5,617 bases of DNA from an uncultured Planctomycetaceae bacterium (GTDB taxonomy: Bacteria > Planctomycetota > Planctomycetia > Pirellulales > UBA1268): positions 1 through 5,617 of the forward strand of contig CAJAYZ010000147.1 of NCBI GenBank assembly GCA_903949225.1. Reading direction: 5' to 3'. Of this stretch, positions 1 to 5,543 are shown one piece after another (the first letter of the stretch is position 1; the number at the start of each line of letters is the position of its first letter). The translations under genes were made by a program, and so were the position numbers. The notes under the pieces are model-generated. The model made no database searches. It worked only from the letters and a program-made list of their open reading frames with translations, and was not told the origin of the DNA.

Positions 1-115
1 CGCGCGCCGGGCGGATGTCGGCGGAGCGGAGTCTACCGTGTCGGCGCTGCGGCACCGATTTCGGCTCCGCGGCCGCACCGATCGTGCCGCGTCTGGATCG
101 CTGGAACCCCTTTTG

Positions 116-121
116 TATGAT
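116..121 (+). promoter_or_regulatory. possible -10 element upstream of the glutaminase gene
   Basis: TATGAT at 116-121 matches the sigma-70 -10 consensus at five of six positions and follows a T-rich run, unusual in this GC-rich leader. It would place a transcript start near 128, about 57 bases before the ATG at 185. The -35 region at 93-98 (CTGGAT) matches only three of six bases, so this is a weak candidate. Nothing else stands out in bases 1-184. Confidence 0.22.
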
Positions 122-184
122 CGGAGTGCTGGCGGGCGGCCGGCACAGTTTTGCACCGTGGCACACTCCCTCAAGGGTCCTTTG

Positions 185-2041
185 ATGGCCTCCGCCCACC
201 TCGGCTCGCCGATCCAGTCGTTCCTCGATACGCTTCGGGCGAAATACGCCGATGACCGCGACGGGGAGGTCGCCAGCTACATCCCCGAGCTTGCGAAGGC
301 CAATCCGGAGCTGTTCGGAATCTCCATCGCCACCACCGACGGCTATGTCTACGAGGTCGGGGATTCGCGGCACGAGTTCACGATCCAGTCGATCTCCAAG
401 CCGTTCGTTTACGGTCTCGCCCTCGACGATCATGGCGCCGAGCTGATCCTGAAGAAGGTCGGTGTCGAGCCGAGCGGCGACGCCTTCAACGCTATCAGCC
501 TCCACAAGGTGACCGGCTGCCCGCTCAACCCAATGATCAACGCCGGGGCGATCGCCACCACCGGTCAGATCGCAGCGGAGTCATCCGAGGCCAGGTTCAG
601 GCGGATCGTCGAGATGTTCGAGCGCTACAGCGGTCGTCCGATGCGGATCGACAGCGACGTCTACGAATCGGAGAGTCGGACGGGCCACCGCAATCGGGCC
701 ATCGGCCACCTCCTTCGCAACTTCGACGTCCTCGTCGATGATCCGACCGCGACGGTGGATGCCTACTTCCGGCAGTGCGCCATCTCGGTGACCTGCGCTG
801 ATCTGGCCTTGCTCGGGGCGACCCTCGCCAATCAGGGGCTCAATCCCGTCACCGGCGTCCGGGCGATCAAGGAGCAGCATGTCGAGAACGTCTTGAGCGT
901 GATGGCCTCCTGCGGCATGTACGACTTCTCCGGCGGCTGGATCTACAACGTCGGCATGCCGGCGAAGAGCGGCGTGGCGGGGGGGGTGCTGGCGGTGCTC
1001 CCCGGCCAGTTGGGGATCGGCGTCTACTCGCCGCGTCTCGATGCCCAGGGGAACAGCGCCCGCGCGCTGAAAGTGTGCGAGGAGCTATCGAGGGCCTGGG
1101 AGCTTCATCAGGTCAATCCCCCCTACTGCTCACAGACGAGCCGGCGGCTGGCCTACACCGCCGCGCAGCGCAACTCGAGCCGCACGCGACATCCCTCGCA
1201 CCGCGCGTGTCTGCGTGAGCACGGGAAGCGGATCCATGTCGTCGAGATGCAGAGCAACCTCGCCTTCTCCACGACCGAGCCGATCGTCCGCGAAGTCCTC
1301 GACAGCGTCGGCCGGCCGCTCGCCGTGATTCTCGATTTCCACCACGTCAGCGCGATCAACGGCGTCGCCGTGCGGATGCTCGTCGACTTGGCGGAATCAC
1401 TCACCCGCCGGGGTGTGATGGTGTTCTTCACCCACACCCATCGCCTCGACATCGTGCGAACGCAGGTGGCTGCCTACCTCACCGACCGTGGCGAGGTGGA
1501 GGCACTGTTCCGGTACCAATCCACCGATGGTGCTCTTGAACATTGTGAGGATGTCCTCCTCGAAGAATTGAATGCCTCGGTCTCCTCCACGCACTGCGAT
1601 CTCCGCGAGTACGAGATCACGGTCGCACTCACGGAGGACGAGATCTCCCTGTTCGCTTCGCTTCTCAAACACTGCTCCCACGCAAGTGGCGAGAAGATCG
1701 TTACGAGCGGGGAGGAGGCGACCAACCTCCTCCTGATCACGAAGGGGGTCGTCGGGGTCTTCCTGGGGGGAGGCGCTTCCACGGGGAACCGGGTGGCGAG
1801 CTTCTCGGTCGGCACGATGGTGGGGGAGATGGCCTTCCTCGACGGTGCCCCGCGCTCGGCAGACGTGGTGGCCGAGGGGGATGTGGAGTCGGCTGTGTTT
1901 GAGATTGCCGACTTCAACCGCCTGCAGCAATCGCACCCCGTCCTCCACACGAAGATCCTGCGGAACATCGCCGTATCGCTGGCAACGAAGCTCCGCAAAG
2001 TGAATCAGGATGTGAGCGTCCTCTCGGCGGAGCGTGATTGA
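185..2041 (+). CDS. glsA: Glutaminase A fused to STAS and cyclic-nucleotide-binding domains
   Basis: 618-residue protein predicted to hydrolyse L-glutamine to glutamate and ammonia in the cytoplasm. Residues about 8-303 are a complete serine-dependent glutaminase of the beta-lactamase-like fold: SxxK at S69-K72, NPMINAGAI with N119, E163 and N170 in the SExxTGxRN segment, Y194 in the AYF motif, Y246 in CGMYDFSG, and the KSG triad at 261-263 followed by V264. Stand-alone bacterial glutaminases are about 310 residues, so this one is doubled in length. A linker (about 304-345) leads to a STAS domain (about 346-460, core VILDF at 381-385), then a cNMP-binding domain (about 478-605) with phosphate-binding cassette GEMAFLDGAPRSA at 547-559, including E548 and R557. 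There is no helix-turn-helix, so the sensor probably acts on the enzyme. The ATG at 185 is chosen because family similarity begins there and AAGGG lies 7 bases upstream; a GTG at 38 would add 49 residues resembling nothing in the family. The three-domain order is, to my knowledge, seen in some other bacterial glutaminases. Enzyme identity is secure; the regulation is inferred. Confidence 0.93.
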   Translation: MASAHLGSPIQSFLDTLRAKYADDRDGEVASYIPELAKANPELFGISIATTDGYVYEVGDSRHEFTIQSISKPFVYGLALDDHGAELILKKVGVEPSGDAFNAISLHKVTGCPLNPMINAGAIATTGQIAAESSEARFRRIVEMFERYSGRPMRIDSDVYESESRTGHRNRAIGHLLRNFDVLVDDPTATVDAYFRQCAISVTCADLALLGATLANQGLNPVTGVRAIKEQHVENVLSVMASCGMYDFSGGWIYNVGMPAKSGVAGGVLAVLPGQLGIGVYSPRLDAQGNSARALKVCEELSRAWELHQVNPPYCSQTSRRLAYTAAQRNSSRTRHPSHRACLREHGKRIHVVEMQSNLAFSTTEPIVREVLDSVGRPLAVILDFHHVSAINGVAVRMLVDLAESLTRRGVMVFFTHTHRLDIVRTQVAAYLTDRGEVEALFRYQSTDGALEHCEDVLLEELNASVSSTHCDLREYEITVALTEDEISLFASLLKHCSHASGEKIVTSGEEATNLLLITKGVVGVFLGGGASTGNRVASFSVGTMVGEMAFLDGAPRSADVVAEGDVESAVFEIADFNRLQQSHPVLHTKILRNIAVSLATKLRKVNQDVSVLSAERD

Positions 2042-2059
2042 GGCGGTAGCACCCCGCCT
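2041..2059. terminator. hairpin between convergent genes, possible bidirectional terminator
   Basis: AGGCGG (2041-2046) and CCGCCT (2054-2059) form a perfect 6-bp stem with a 7-base loop, and G2040/T2060 could add a wobble pair. It fills the whole 18-base gap between the glutaminase and metallo-hydrolase stop codons, where a shared terminator is expected. No T-tract follows on either strand, so it is not a classic intrinsic terminator. Confidence 0.42.
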
Positions 2060-2932
2060 TCACAGTTCGATCCGATCTCCCTCCCGCGCTGCCTCGACGA
2101 TCATCCCGGGGTGGTCACTGCCGGCGCGGGCCTTGGCCTTCTTGACGAGATCGTCGAGGAAGGTGTCGTCGTGGGAGGGATCGTGGTGGAAGAGGACAAC
2201 CCGCCCGATATTGCTGCCGCCGGCCAGCGCCATCACCTCGTCGACACACCCGTGGCCCCAGCCCCTCCGCGCCTGAATCTCGGTGGCGTCGTACTGCGCG
2301 TCGGCGATGAGGATCGCCGCGCCGGCGATGAAGTCGCGGATCCGCGGTTCGTCGGGGCCTGCGGTCTCGTGATCGCTCAAGAAAACGATCGCCCCCCGCG
2401 GGGTCTCGATCCGGAAGCCCAGCGACCCTCCCGGATGGTTCGTTGGGCAGGCCGTCACCGCCACCTCGCCGATCCGGAAGCGGAGGTCACCCGCGAGGTC
2501 GAGGTGATCGAAGGTGATCGTCGCCGCGAGCCGCTCGAAGGGGAGGGGAAACCAGCGCTGCCCGTCCATCTGATCGGCGAACACGCGCCGCAGGTCTGCG
2601 GCGGAAGCGTGCCCGCCGACGATCCGGATCCTCGTCGTCGGCAGGTAGGCCGGCGCGAAAAACGGAAAACCCTGGATGTGATCCCAGTGGGCGTGGGAGT
2701 GGAGGAGGGTGAGTGTGATCGGGGTGCCGGCATGCTCTTGGAGCAGGCAAGTCCCGAGAGGGCGGATACCGGAGCCGGCATCGATGACGATCAGCTCGCC
2801 CCCCGTCCGTACCTCGATGCAGGTTGTGTTGCCACCGTAGCGGAGGGTCGACGGCCCCGGCGACGGGAGCGACCCGCGCACCCCCCAGAAGCGCACCACG
2901 GTGGGGGATGGGCCCGGGAGTTGGTGTGGCAT
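2060..2932 (-). CDS. MBL-fold metallo-hydrolase, substrate unknown
   Basis: 290-residue protein of the metallo-beta-lactamase superfamily (Lactamase_B_2/PhnP-like branch, perhaps the TaR3-like group). The N-terminal FWGVRGSLPSPGPSTLRYGG signature (15-34) followed by NTTCIEVR and IDAGSGIRPLG (50-60) is typical of this group. Visible dinuclear metal ligands: HxHxDH at H80, H82, D84 and H85; H166 in NHPGGSLGF; D187 in FLSDHE; and a histidine of LFHHDP (H249 or H250). It looks complete and active, most likely as a hydrolase of a phosphoester or similar small substrate, and has no signal peptide. The start is supported by GAGG 8 bases upstream (forward 2941-2944) and by the family signature beginning within 15 residues. 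It is 154 bases downstream of glpQ on the same strand, so co-transcription is possible but not obvious. Members of this fold include cyclic-nucleotide phosphodiesterases, notable beside a cNMP-binding glutaminase, but the sequence does not settle the substrate. Confidence 0.88.
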   Translation of the reverse strand: MPHQLPGPSPTVVRFWGVRGSLPSPGPSTLRYGGNTTCIEVRTGGELIVIDAGSGIRPLGTCLLQEHAGTPITLTLLHSHAHWDHIQGFPFFAPAYLPTTRIRIVGGHASAADLRRVFADQMDGQRWFPLPFERLAATITFDHLDLAGDLRFRIGEVAVTACPTNHPGGSLGFRIETPRGAIVFLSDHETAGPDEPRIRDFIAGAAILIADAQYDATEIQARRGWGHGCVDEVMALAGGSNIGRVVLFHHDPSHDDTFLDDLVKKAKARAGSDHPGMIVEAAREGDRIEL

Positions 2933-3034
2933 GACGACGGCCTCGCGGGCCTGTCTGGGGCGGATGTGCGGGAGCGATCACGCCCGCAGAGAAGAGAGAG
3001 CGATGCCGACCTCCCATCCAGAGGATATTCGACT

Positions 3035-3059
3035 CCCCAGCCTCTCCGGAGGGAAGGGG
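3035..3059 (-). terminator. weak hairpin downstream of glpQ
   Basis: CCCC (3035-3038) pairs with GGGG (3056-3059) and CCTC (3041-3044) with GAGG (3049-3052), around a 4-base loop and a small internal loop. It begins 27 bases past the glpQ stop on the minus strand. Without a T-tract after it, it may be a terminator or attenuator before the metallo-hydrolase gene, or only incidental GC pairing. The rest of 2933-3086 shows no convincing promoter; a short inverted repeat (GCGGG/CCCGC, 2968-2987) lies 36 bases upstream of the metallo-hydrolase ATG. Confidence 0.28.
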
Positions 3060-3086
3060 TGTGTTTCAGGCCGGTCGTGGAGGAGA

Positions 3087-4112
3087 TCACTCGGTCTGGC
3101 GGTTGGAGTGGCGCAGCCACGCCACCGTGAGATCGGGAAAGTCACTGAAGGCGCCGTCGACGCCGGCAGCAAACAGCGCTCCTTGGAGATCGTCGAAGGA
3201 GCCGGCCCAGGACGGCAGCCGGTCTCGGCGGAGCGTGTAGGGATGGACGGCGAGCCCGGCGGCGTGGGCCTGCTCGACAAGACCGGTCGGCTTTCCTAAC
3301 GGGTCGAGGACCCGTTCAATCGGCGGGCCGATGCCGTCGGCTACCGCGGCGATCTCCGCCAAGCCCTCTGGCGTGACGAGCCGGTCCTGGTCCTTCCCGC
3401 CGATGAGCTGCACGAGCTTCCCCTGCCAGCCGAGCTCGCCGCGAATCCTTTGCACTTCGTCGGCCTCGAAGCACTGGATGTGGCACGGGTCTGCTTTCGT
3501 GGCGTAGCCATGGCGGTGGAGGATGTCGACAACAGCCTTGGCGATGTCGTGGCCTTCGGAGCGGTGCCAGGCGGGCGACTTGATCTCGGGGTAGATGCCG
3601 ACGGTGCGGCCGGTGCTGCGGTTGATCCCGGCGAGAAACTCGAGCTCCTCCTCGAGCGTCACGATCCCAAACCGCGACTCTCCGCGCGGGAAGCGGTTGG
3701 CGTAGGTCTGTCGGCCGGTGGCGGGATCGAGCCGCTCGGTCAGCGCGAGGGTGCGCAGTTCGGCGAGGGTGAAGTCGGTGCAGTGGTGCTTCCCGTCGGC
3801 CCGGGCCCTTCCTGGGAACTTCACCGCAATGTCGCTGACCGCATCGAGCGTCGTGTCGTGGAGGACGACCGGCACGCCGTCCCGGGTCATGACGACGTCC
3901 TGCTCGATGGAGTCGGCCCCTTGGCCGTGGGCGAGCGCCTTGGCGGGGAGGGTGTGCTCGGGGAGGTAGCCGCTGGCTCCGCGGTGGGCGATGACGATCG
4001 GCATGGCGAGAGGCTCCGCGGCAACGGTGAGGCGAGGGAGAATGAGCGATGCGATCGCGGCCAGGGCAAGGAGCCCGGGCCCGCGGAGCCTGGTCCGGGG
4101 GTGGATGGGCAT
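3087..4112 (-). CDS. glpQ: Glycerophosphodiester phosphodiesterase, secreted GlpQ type
   Basis: 341-residue enzyme predicted to split glycerophosphodiesters, the deacylated backbones of phospholipids, into sn-glycerol 3-phosphate and the head-group alcohol. Residues 1-32 look like a Sec signal peptide: arginines at 6, 8 and 10, a hydrophobic run from about 13 to 31, and a VAA/E cleavage site near 32; no lipobox cysteine, so periplasmic or exported. The mature part carries the GDPD signature: HRGASGYLPEHT (43-54) with catalytic H43 and E52, EQD at 70-72 (metal ligands), H85 in VLHD, and YPEIK at 174-178. GYLPEHTLPAKAL and the FPGRARADGKHH insertion at 99-110 are very close to E. coli GlpQ rather than cytoplasmic UgpQ, and the length fits (E. 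coli about 358). The ATG at 4112 is chosen because it immediately precedes the signal peptide; upstream codons to 4232 resemble nothing. Its Shine-Dalgarno is poor, whereas an internal ATG at 4004 has GGAG 9 bases upstream. Divergent from the lipase gene across 177 bases. Confidence 0.92.
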   Translation of the reverse strand: MPIHPRTRLRGPGLLALAAIASLILPRLTVAAEPLAMPIVIAHRGASGYLPEHTLPAKALAHGQGADSIEQDVVMTRDGVPVVLHDTTLDAVSDIAVKFPGRARADGKHHCTDFTLAELRTLALTERLDPATGRQTYANRFPRGESRFGIVTLEEELEFLAGINRSTGRTVGIYPEIKSPAWHRSEGHDIAKAVVDILHRHGYATKADPCHIQCFEADEVQRIRGELGWQGKLVQLIGGKDQDRLVTPEGLAEIAAVADGIGPPIERVLDPLGKPTGLVEQAHAAGLAVHPYTLRRDRLPSWAGSFDDLQGALFAAGVDGAFSDFPDLTVAWLRHSNRQTE

Positions 4113-4171
4113 GAGCGAGTTCCGGTGGTGAGGGGATCGGGGAAAGTGTGGAGGAAGGGCGTCTCGGGATT

Positions 4172-4198
4172 CTCGCCGGGCTGGGCTCCAGCGGCGAG
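4172..4198. other. bulged hairpin in the glpQ/lipase divergent region
   Basis: CTCGCCG (4172-4178) pairs perfectly with CGGCGAG (4192-4198). Inside it, CTGG (4181-4184) pairs with CCAG (4188-4191) around a GCT triloop, leaving only a 2-base GG bulge (4179-4180). That makes 11 base pairs in 27 bases. It lies 59 bases before the glpQ ATG on the minus strand and 91 bases before the lipase ATG on the plus strand, so it could be a leader structure for either gene, depending on where transcription starts. No T-tract accompanies it. Confidence 0.5.
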
Positions 4199-4229
4199 GG
4201 CCATTCGGGCACGCCGTCGCTGTCCGTGG

Positions 4230-4243
4230 CAAGAATCAAGAAT
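4230..4243 (+). repeat. tandem pair of CAAGAAT heptamers
   Basis: CAAGAAT occurs twice head to tail (4230-4236 and 4237-4243) with no mismatch, directly abutting the 21-bp dyad at 4243-4263. The AT-rich spacing-7 repeat contrasts with the GC-rich surroundings and could be part of a protein-binding site or promoter, but two copies of a heptamer could also arise by slippage. Confidence 0.4.
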
Positions 4244-4263
4244 GCAGTACGCTGCGTTCTGCA
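4243..4263. promoter_or_regulatory. candidate operator: 21-bp imperfect dyad upstream of the lipase gene
   Basis: TGCAGTACGC (4243-4252) is the reverse complement of GCGTTCTGCA (4254-4263) at nine of ten positions, centred on T4253; the only mismatch is T4248 against T4258. The site ends 26 bases before the lipase ATG and lies in the divergent region shared with glpQ, the usual position for a homodimeric repressor site. No regulator gene is visible in the window, and I do not recognise the motif as that of a known family. Confidence 0.45.
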
Positions 4264-4274
4264 GACATCCGCAC

Positions 4275-4280
4275 GGAGGA
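4275..4280 (+). promoter_or_regulatory. ribosome binding site of the lipase gene
   Basis: GGAGGA, a near-consensus Shine-Dalgarno, sits 9 bases before the ATG at 4290. It is the best such site in the window and decides that start over the in-frame ATG at 4242, which has no comparable site. Confidence 0.75.
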
Positions 4281-4289
4281 TCGCTATCG

Positions 4290-5144
4290 ATGGATCTCGC
4301 CACCGTCATTCGCTACGCCCAGATCGTCGAGAAAACTTACGGCGTCCCCCCATCGTCGCTCGACAATGCCGCCGGGAAGGCCTTCACCGTGGTCTGGGGC
4401 TCCTCACCCGAGGTCGAGTATGCGGTGATCACGACGATCTACGCCAACGATCTGGCCACCGACATCCGCCCCGAACGTGGCAAGCAGCGCGTCTCGATCG
4501 GGATGGTGCTCCAGGACACCGCGAGCGGGGAGGCCGTGATCGCCATCCGTGGCACGGAGGGGATCTACGAGTGGCTCCAGGACGCCGCTTTCCTCTATGT
4601 GCCCTGTCCGGTGCGCGGTGGTGCCGGCATGACCGACGACGGCTTCACGGCGATGTACCGATCGTTCACGATTCTTCCCGATCCCGGTTCGCCGCACCTT
4701 GTCGCGGCGCTGTCGACGCTCCCGTGGAGGGTACCGGTGACGTCGGTCACCGTCTGCGGCCACAGTCTCGGCGGTGCCCTCGCCACGCTCACCGCCTTCG
4801 ACGTCGCCGCCAACGCCACGCTCCCCAAGCCGCGATCGTTCACGTATGCCAGCCCGCGCACCGGCGATGCCACGTTCGCATCGGCCTATGATCGCCTCGT
4901 TCCCACGACCTGCCGGGTCGTCAATCGTCTCGACATCGTGCCGCAGACCCCCCCAGCACCACTTTACGAGCATGTGGTCGGGGAGCTGGAGATCAATCCG
5001 ATCGACCTCGGGCCGCCGCCGAAGGTGCTCGTGCGCACCGATCTGACCTGCGAGCACATCCTCACAAGCTACCTCCACATCCTCACCCACAAGGCCGGCG
5101 GACCGCTTCTCCCCCTTGAGGCGACGTGCACGCCGCTGGTGTGA
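4290..5144 (+). CDS. Class 3 lipase family protein (alpha/beta hydrolase)
   Basis: 284-residue serine esterase of the lipase class 3 family (PF01764 type), expected to hydrolyse ester bonds of acylglycerols or phospholipids. The catalytic triad can be read: nucleophile S159 in GHSLGGALA (157-165), acid D215 in VVNRLDIVPQTPP (210-222), and histidine H256 in CEHILTSYL (254-262). IAIRGTE (85-91) is the usual oxyanion-hole strand and DDGFTAMY (116-123) the conserved segment before the helical lid region. YASPRTGD (186-193) is the family's 'SPRvGd' turn after the nucleophile elbow. There is no signal peptide or transmembrane segment, and starting at the upstream ATG (4242) would not add one, so the protein appears cytoplasmic or leaves the cell by a non-Sec route. 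The start is fixed by GGAGGA at 4275-4280. Divergent from glpQ, suggesting joint use in lipid turnover. The exact substrate (triacylglycerol, phospholipid or other ester) is not determinable here. Confidence 0.88.
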   Translation: MDLATVIRYAQIVEKTYGVPPSSLDNAAGKAFTVVWGSSPEVEYAVITTIYANDLATDIRPERGKQRVSIGMVLQDTASGEAVIAIRGTEGIYEWLQDAAFLYVPCPVRGGAGMTDDGFTAMYRSFTILPDPGSPHLVAALSTLPWRVPVTSVTVCGHSLGGALATLTAFDVAANATLPKPRSFTYASPRTGDATFASAYDRLVPTTCRVVNRLDIVPQTPPAPLYEHVVGELEINPIDLGPPPKVLVRTDLTCEHILTSYLHILTHKAGGPLLPLEATCTPLV

Positions 5145-5159
5145 CGGCTCTCCGCTCCA

Positions 5160-5202
5160 CTCCCCGCGCCGCTCGCGTCCGTCGGGGCGCGGCACAGGGG
5201 AG
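5160..5202 (+). terminator. GC-rich stem downstream of the lipase gene
   Basis: CCGCGCC (5164-5170) pairs perfectly with GGCGCGG (5186-5192). Alternatively CTCCCC (5160-5165) pairs with GGGGAG (5197-5202), stacked on GCGCC/GGCGC, to give a longer stem with a one-sided bulge. Either fold starts 15-20 bases after the lipase stop and ends before the vapB promoter, as expected of a terminator. It lacks a T-tract. Confidence 0.42.
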
Positions 5203-5210
5203 GCTGCGAA

Positions 5211-5239
5211 TTGACAGCAAGCTGGGAAACCAGGAAAAT
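5211..5239 (+). promoter_or_regulatory. sigma-70-type promoter of the vapBC operon
   Basis: A perfect TTGACA -35 box (5211-5216) is followed after the ideal 17-base spacer by GAAAAT (5234-5239), which matches the -10 consensus at four of six positions. This would start transcription around 5245-5247, right at the vapB ATG (5247), implying a leaderless or nearly leaderless mRNA. The absence of a well-spaced Shine-Dalgarno before that ATG (GGGAG ends only 2 bases away) agrees with this. Confidence 0.5.
5222..5233. promoter_or_regulatory. short dyad in the vapBC promoter spacer, possible autoregulatory operator
   Basis: CTGG (5222-5225) and CCAG (5230-5233) are perfect inverted repeats around GAAA, lying wholly between the -35 and -10 boxes. 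Type II antitoxins with ribbon-helix-helix domains usually repress their own promoter by binding such dyads, so placement fits. The arms are only 4 bp, so chance is not excluded. Confidence 0.35.
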
Positions 5240-5246
5240 GGGAGCC

Positions 5247-5543
5247 ATGAAGACCACGCTCGATCTCCCTGATGCCCTCGTCAAGGAGGTGAAGGTTCGT
5301 GCGGTGCAGGAGGGGCGGAAGCTCAAGGATGCCGTCGCGGAATTACTCCGCCGGGGGCTCGCTGTGTCCACAGTGCCCGAGTCGCCCCCGCCGGAGCCGG
5401 TCATCGGCAAGGATCGGCGCACCGGTCTTCCCTTGATTGGATGTCGCCATCAGCCGGCGGCCCGCGGCGCATCCGCGCCGCGACGGATGGCCGCCATCCT
5501 CCTCGAGCAGGAGACCGGGTGGATCCATGATGCTGGCGGATAG
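5247..5543 (+). CDS. vapB: VapB-type antitoxin, ribbon-helix-helix family
   Basis: 98-residue predicted antitoxin of a type II toxin-antitoxin pair. It should bind and neutralise the VapC ribonuclease encoded just downstream and, through its N-terminal DNA-binding domain, repress its own promoter. Residues 1-40 form a ribbon-helix-helix fold: a strand in KTTLDLP (2-8), helix from about 9 to 22, turn at EGR, and a second helix KDAVAELLRRGL (27-38). The C-terminal half has a proline-rich linker (PESPPPEP, 44-51), then DRRTGLPLIGCRH (56-68) and MAAILLEQE (81-89), which resemble the toxin-binding tail of the longer VapB antitoxins that pair with PIN toxins of the 'LxDxNVWLAL' type. The ATG at 5247 begins the domain exactly; an ATG at 5238 and a TTG at 5211 are in frame but would only add promoter-derived residues. 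The gene overlaps vapC by 17 bases, implying translational coupling. Confidence 0.85.
   Translation: MKTTLDLPDALVKEVKVRAVQEGRKLKDAVAELLRRGLAVSTVPESPPPEPVIGKDRRTGLPLIGCRHQPAARGASAPRRMAAILLEQETGWIHDAGG

Noticed and set aside
52..82. Direct repeat GCACCGAT (52-59 and 75-82) near the window start.
   Set aside because: Only 8 bases in GC-rich sequence, with no further copies or target-site context; likely chance.
141..156. Sigma-54-like GGCAC and TTGC elements upstream of the glutaminase gene, attractive for a nitrogen gene.
   Set aside because: GG (142-143) and GC (153-154) are separated by 9 bases rather than the strict 10, and sigma-54 does not tolerate such spacing well.
38..184. GTG-initiated 49-residue N-terminal extension of the glutaminase.
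   Set aside because: The added residues are arginine/serine-rich, resemble nothing in the family and start without a ribosome site; the ATG at 185 fits better.
1397..1998. Two minus-strand frames (183 and 174 codons) antisense to the STAS and cNMP part of the glutaminase gene.
   Set aside because: No motifs or ribosome sites; the plus-strand domains are clear, so these are shadows.
2111..3130. Long plus-strand open frame (339 codons) opposite the metallo-hydrolase.
   Set aside because: It is a shadow frame common at high GC; the minus-strand protein has a complete metal-ligand set, while this one shows only Arg/Gly/Pro-rich sequence.
3316..4239. Alternative minus-strand frame of 307 codons overlapping glpQ.
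   Set aside because: The translation is an Arg/Pro/His-rich shadow with no recognisable motif, whereas the glpQ frame has all catalytic residues.
3450..4289. Open plus-strand frame running into the lipase gene, suggesting a much larger fusion protein.
   Set aside because: It lies antisense to glpQ and is Gly/Val-rich shadow sequence; GGAGGA at 4275 and the start of family similarity place the lipase start at 4290.
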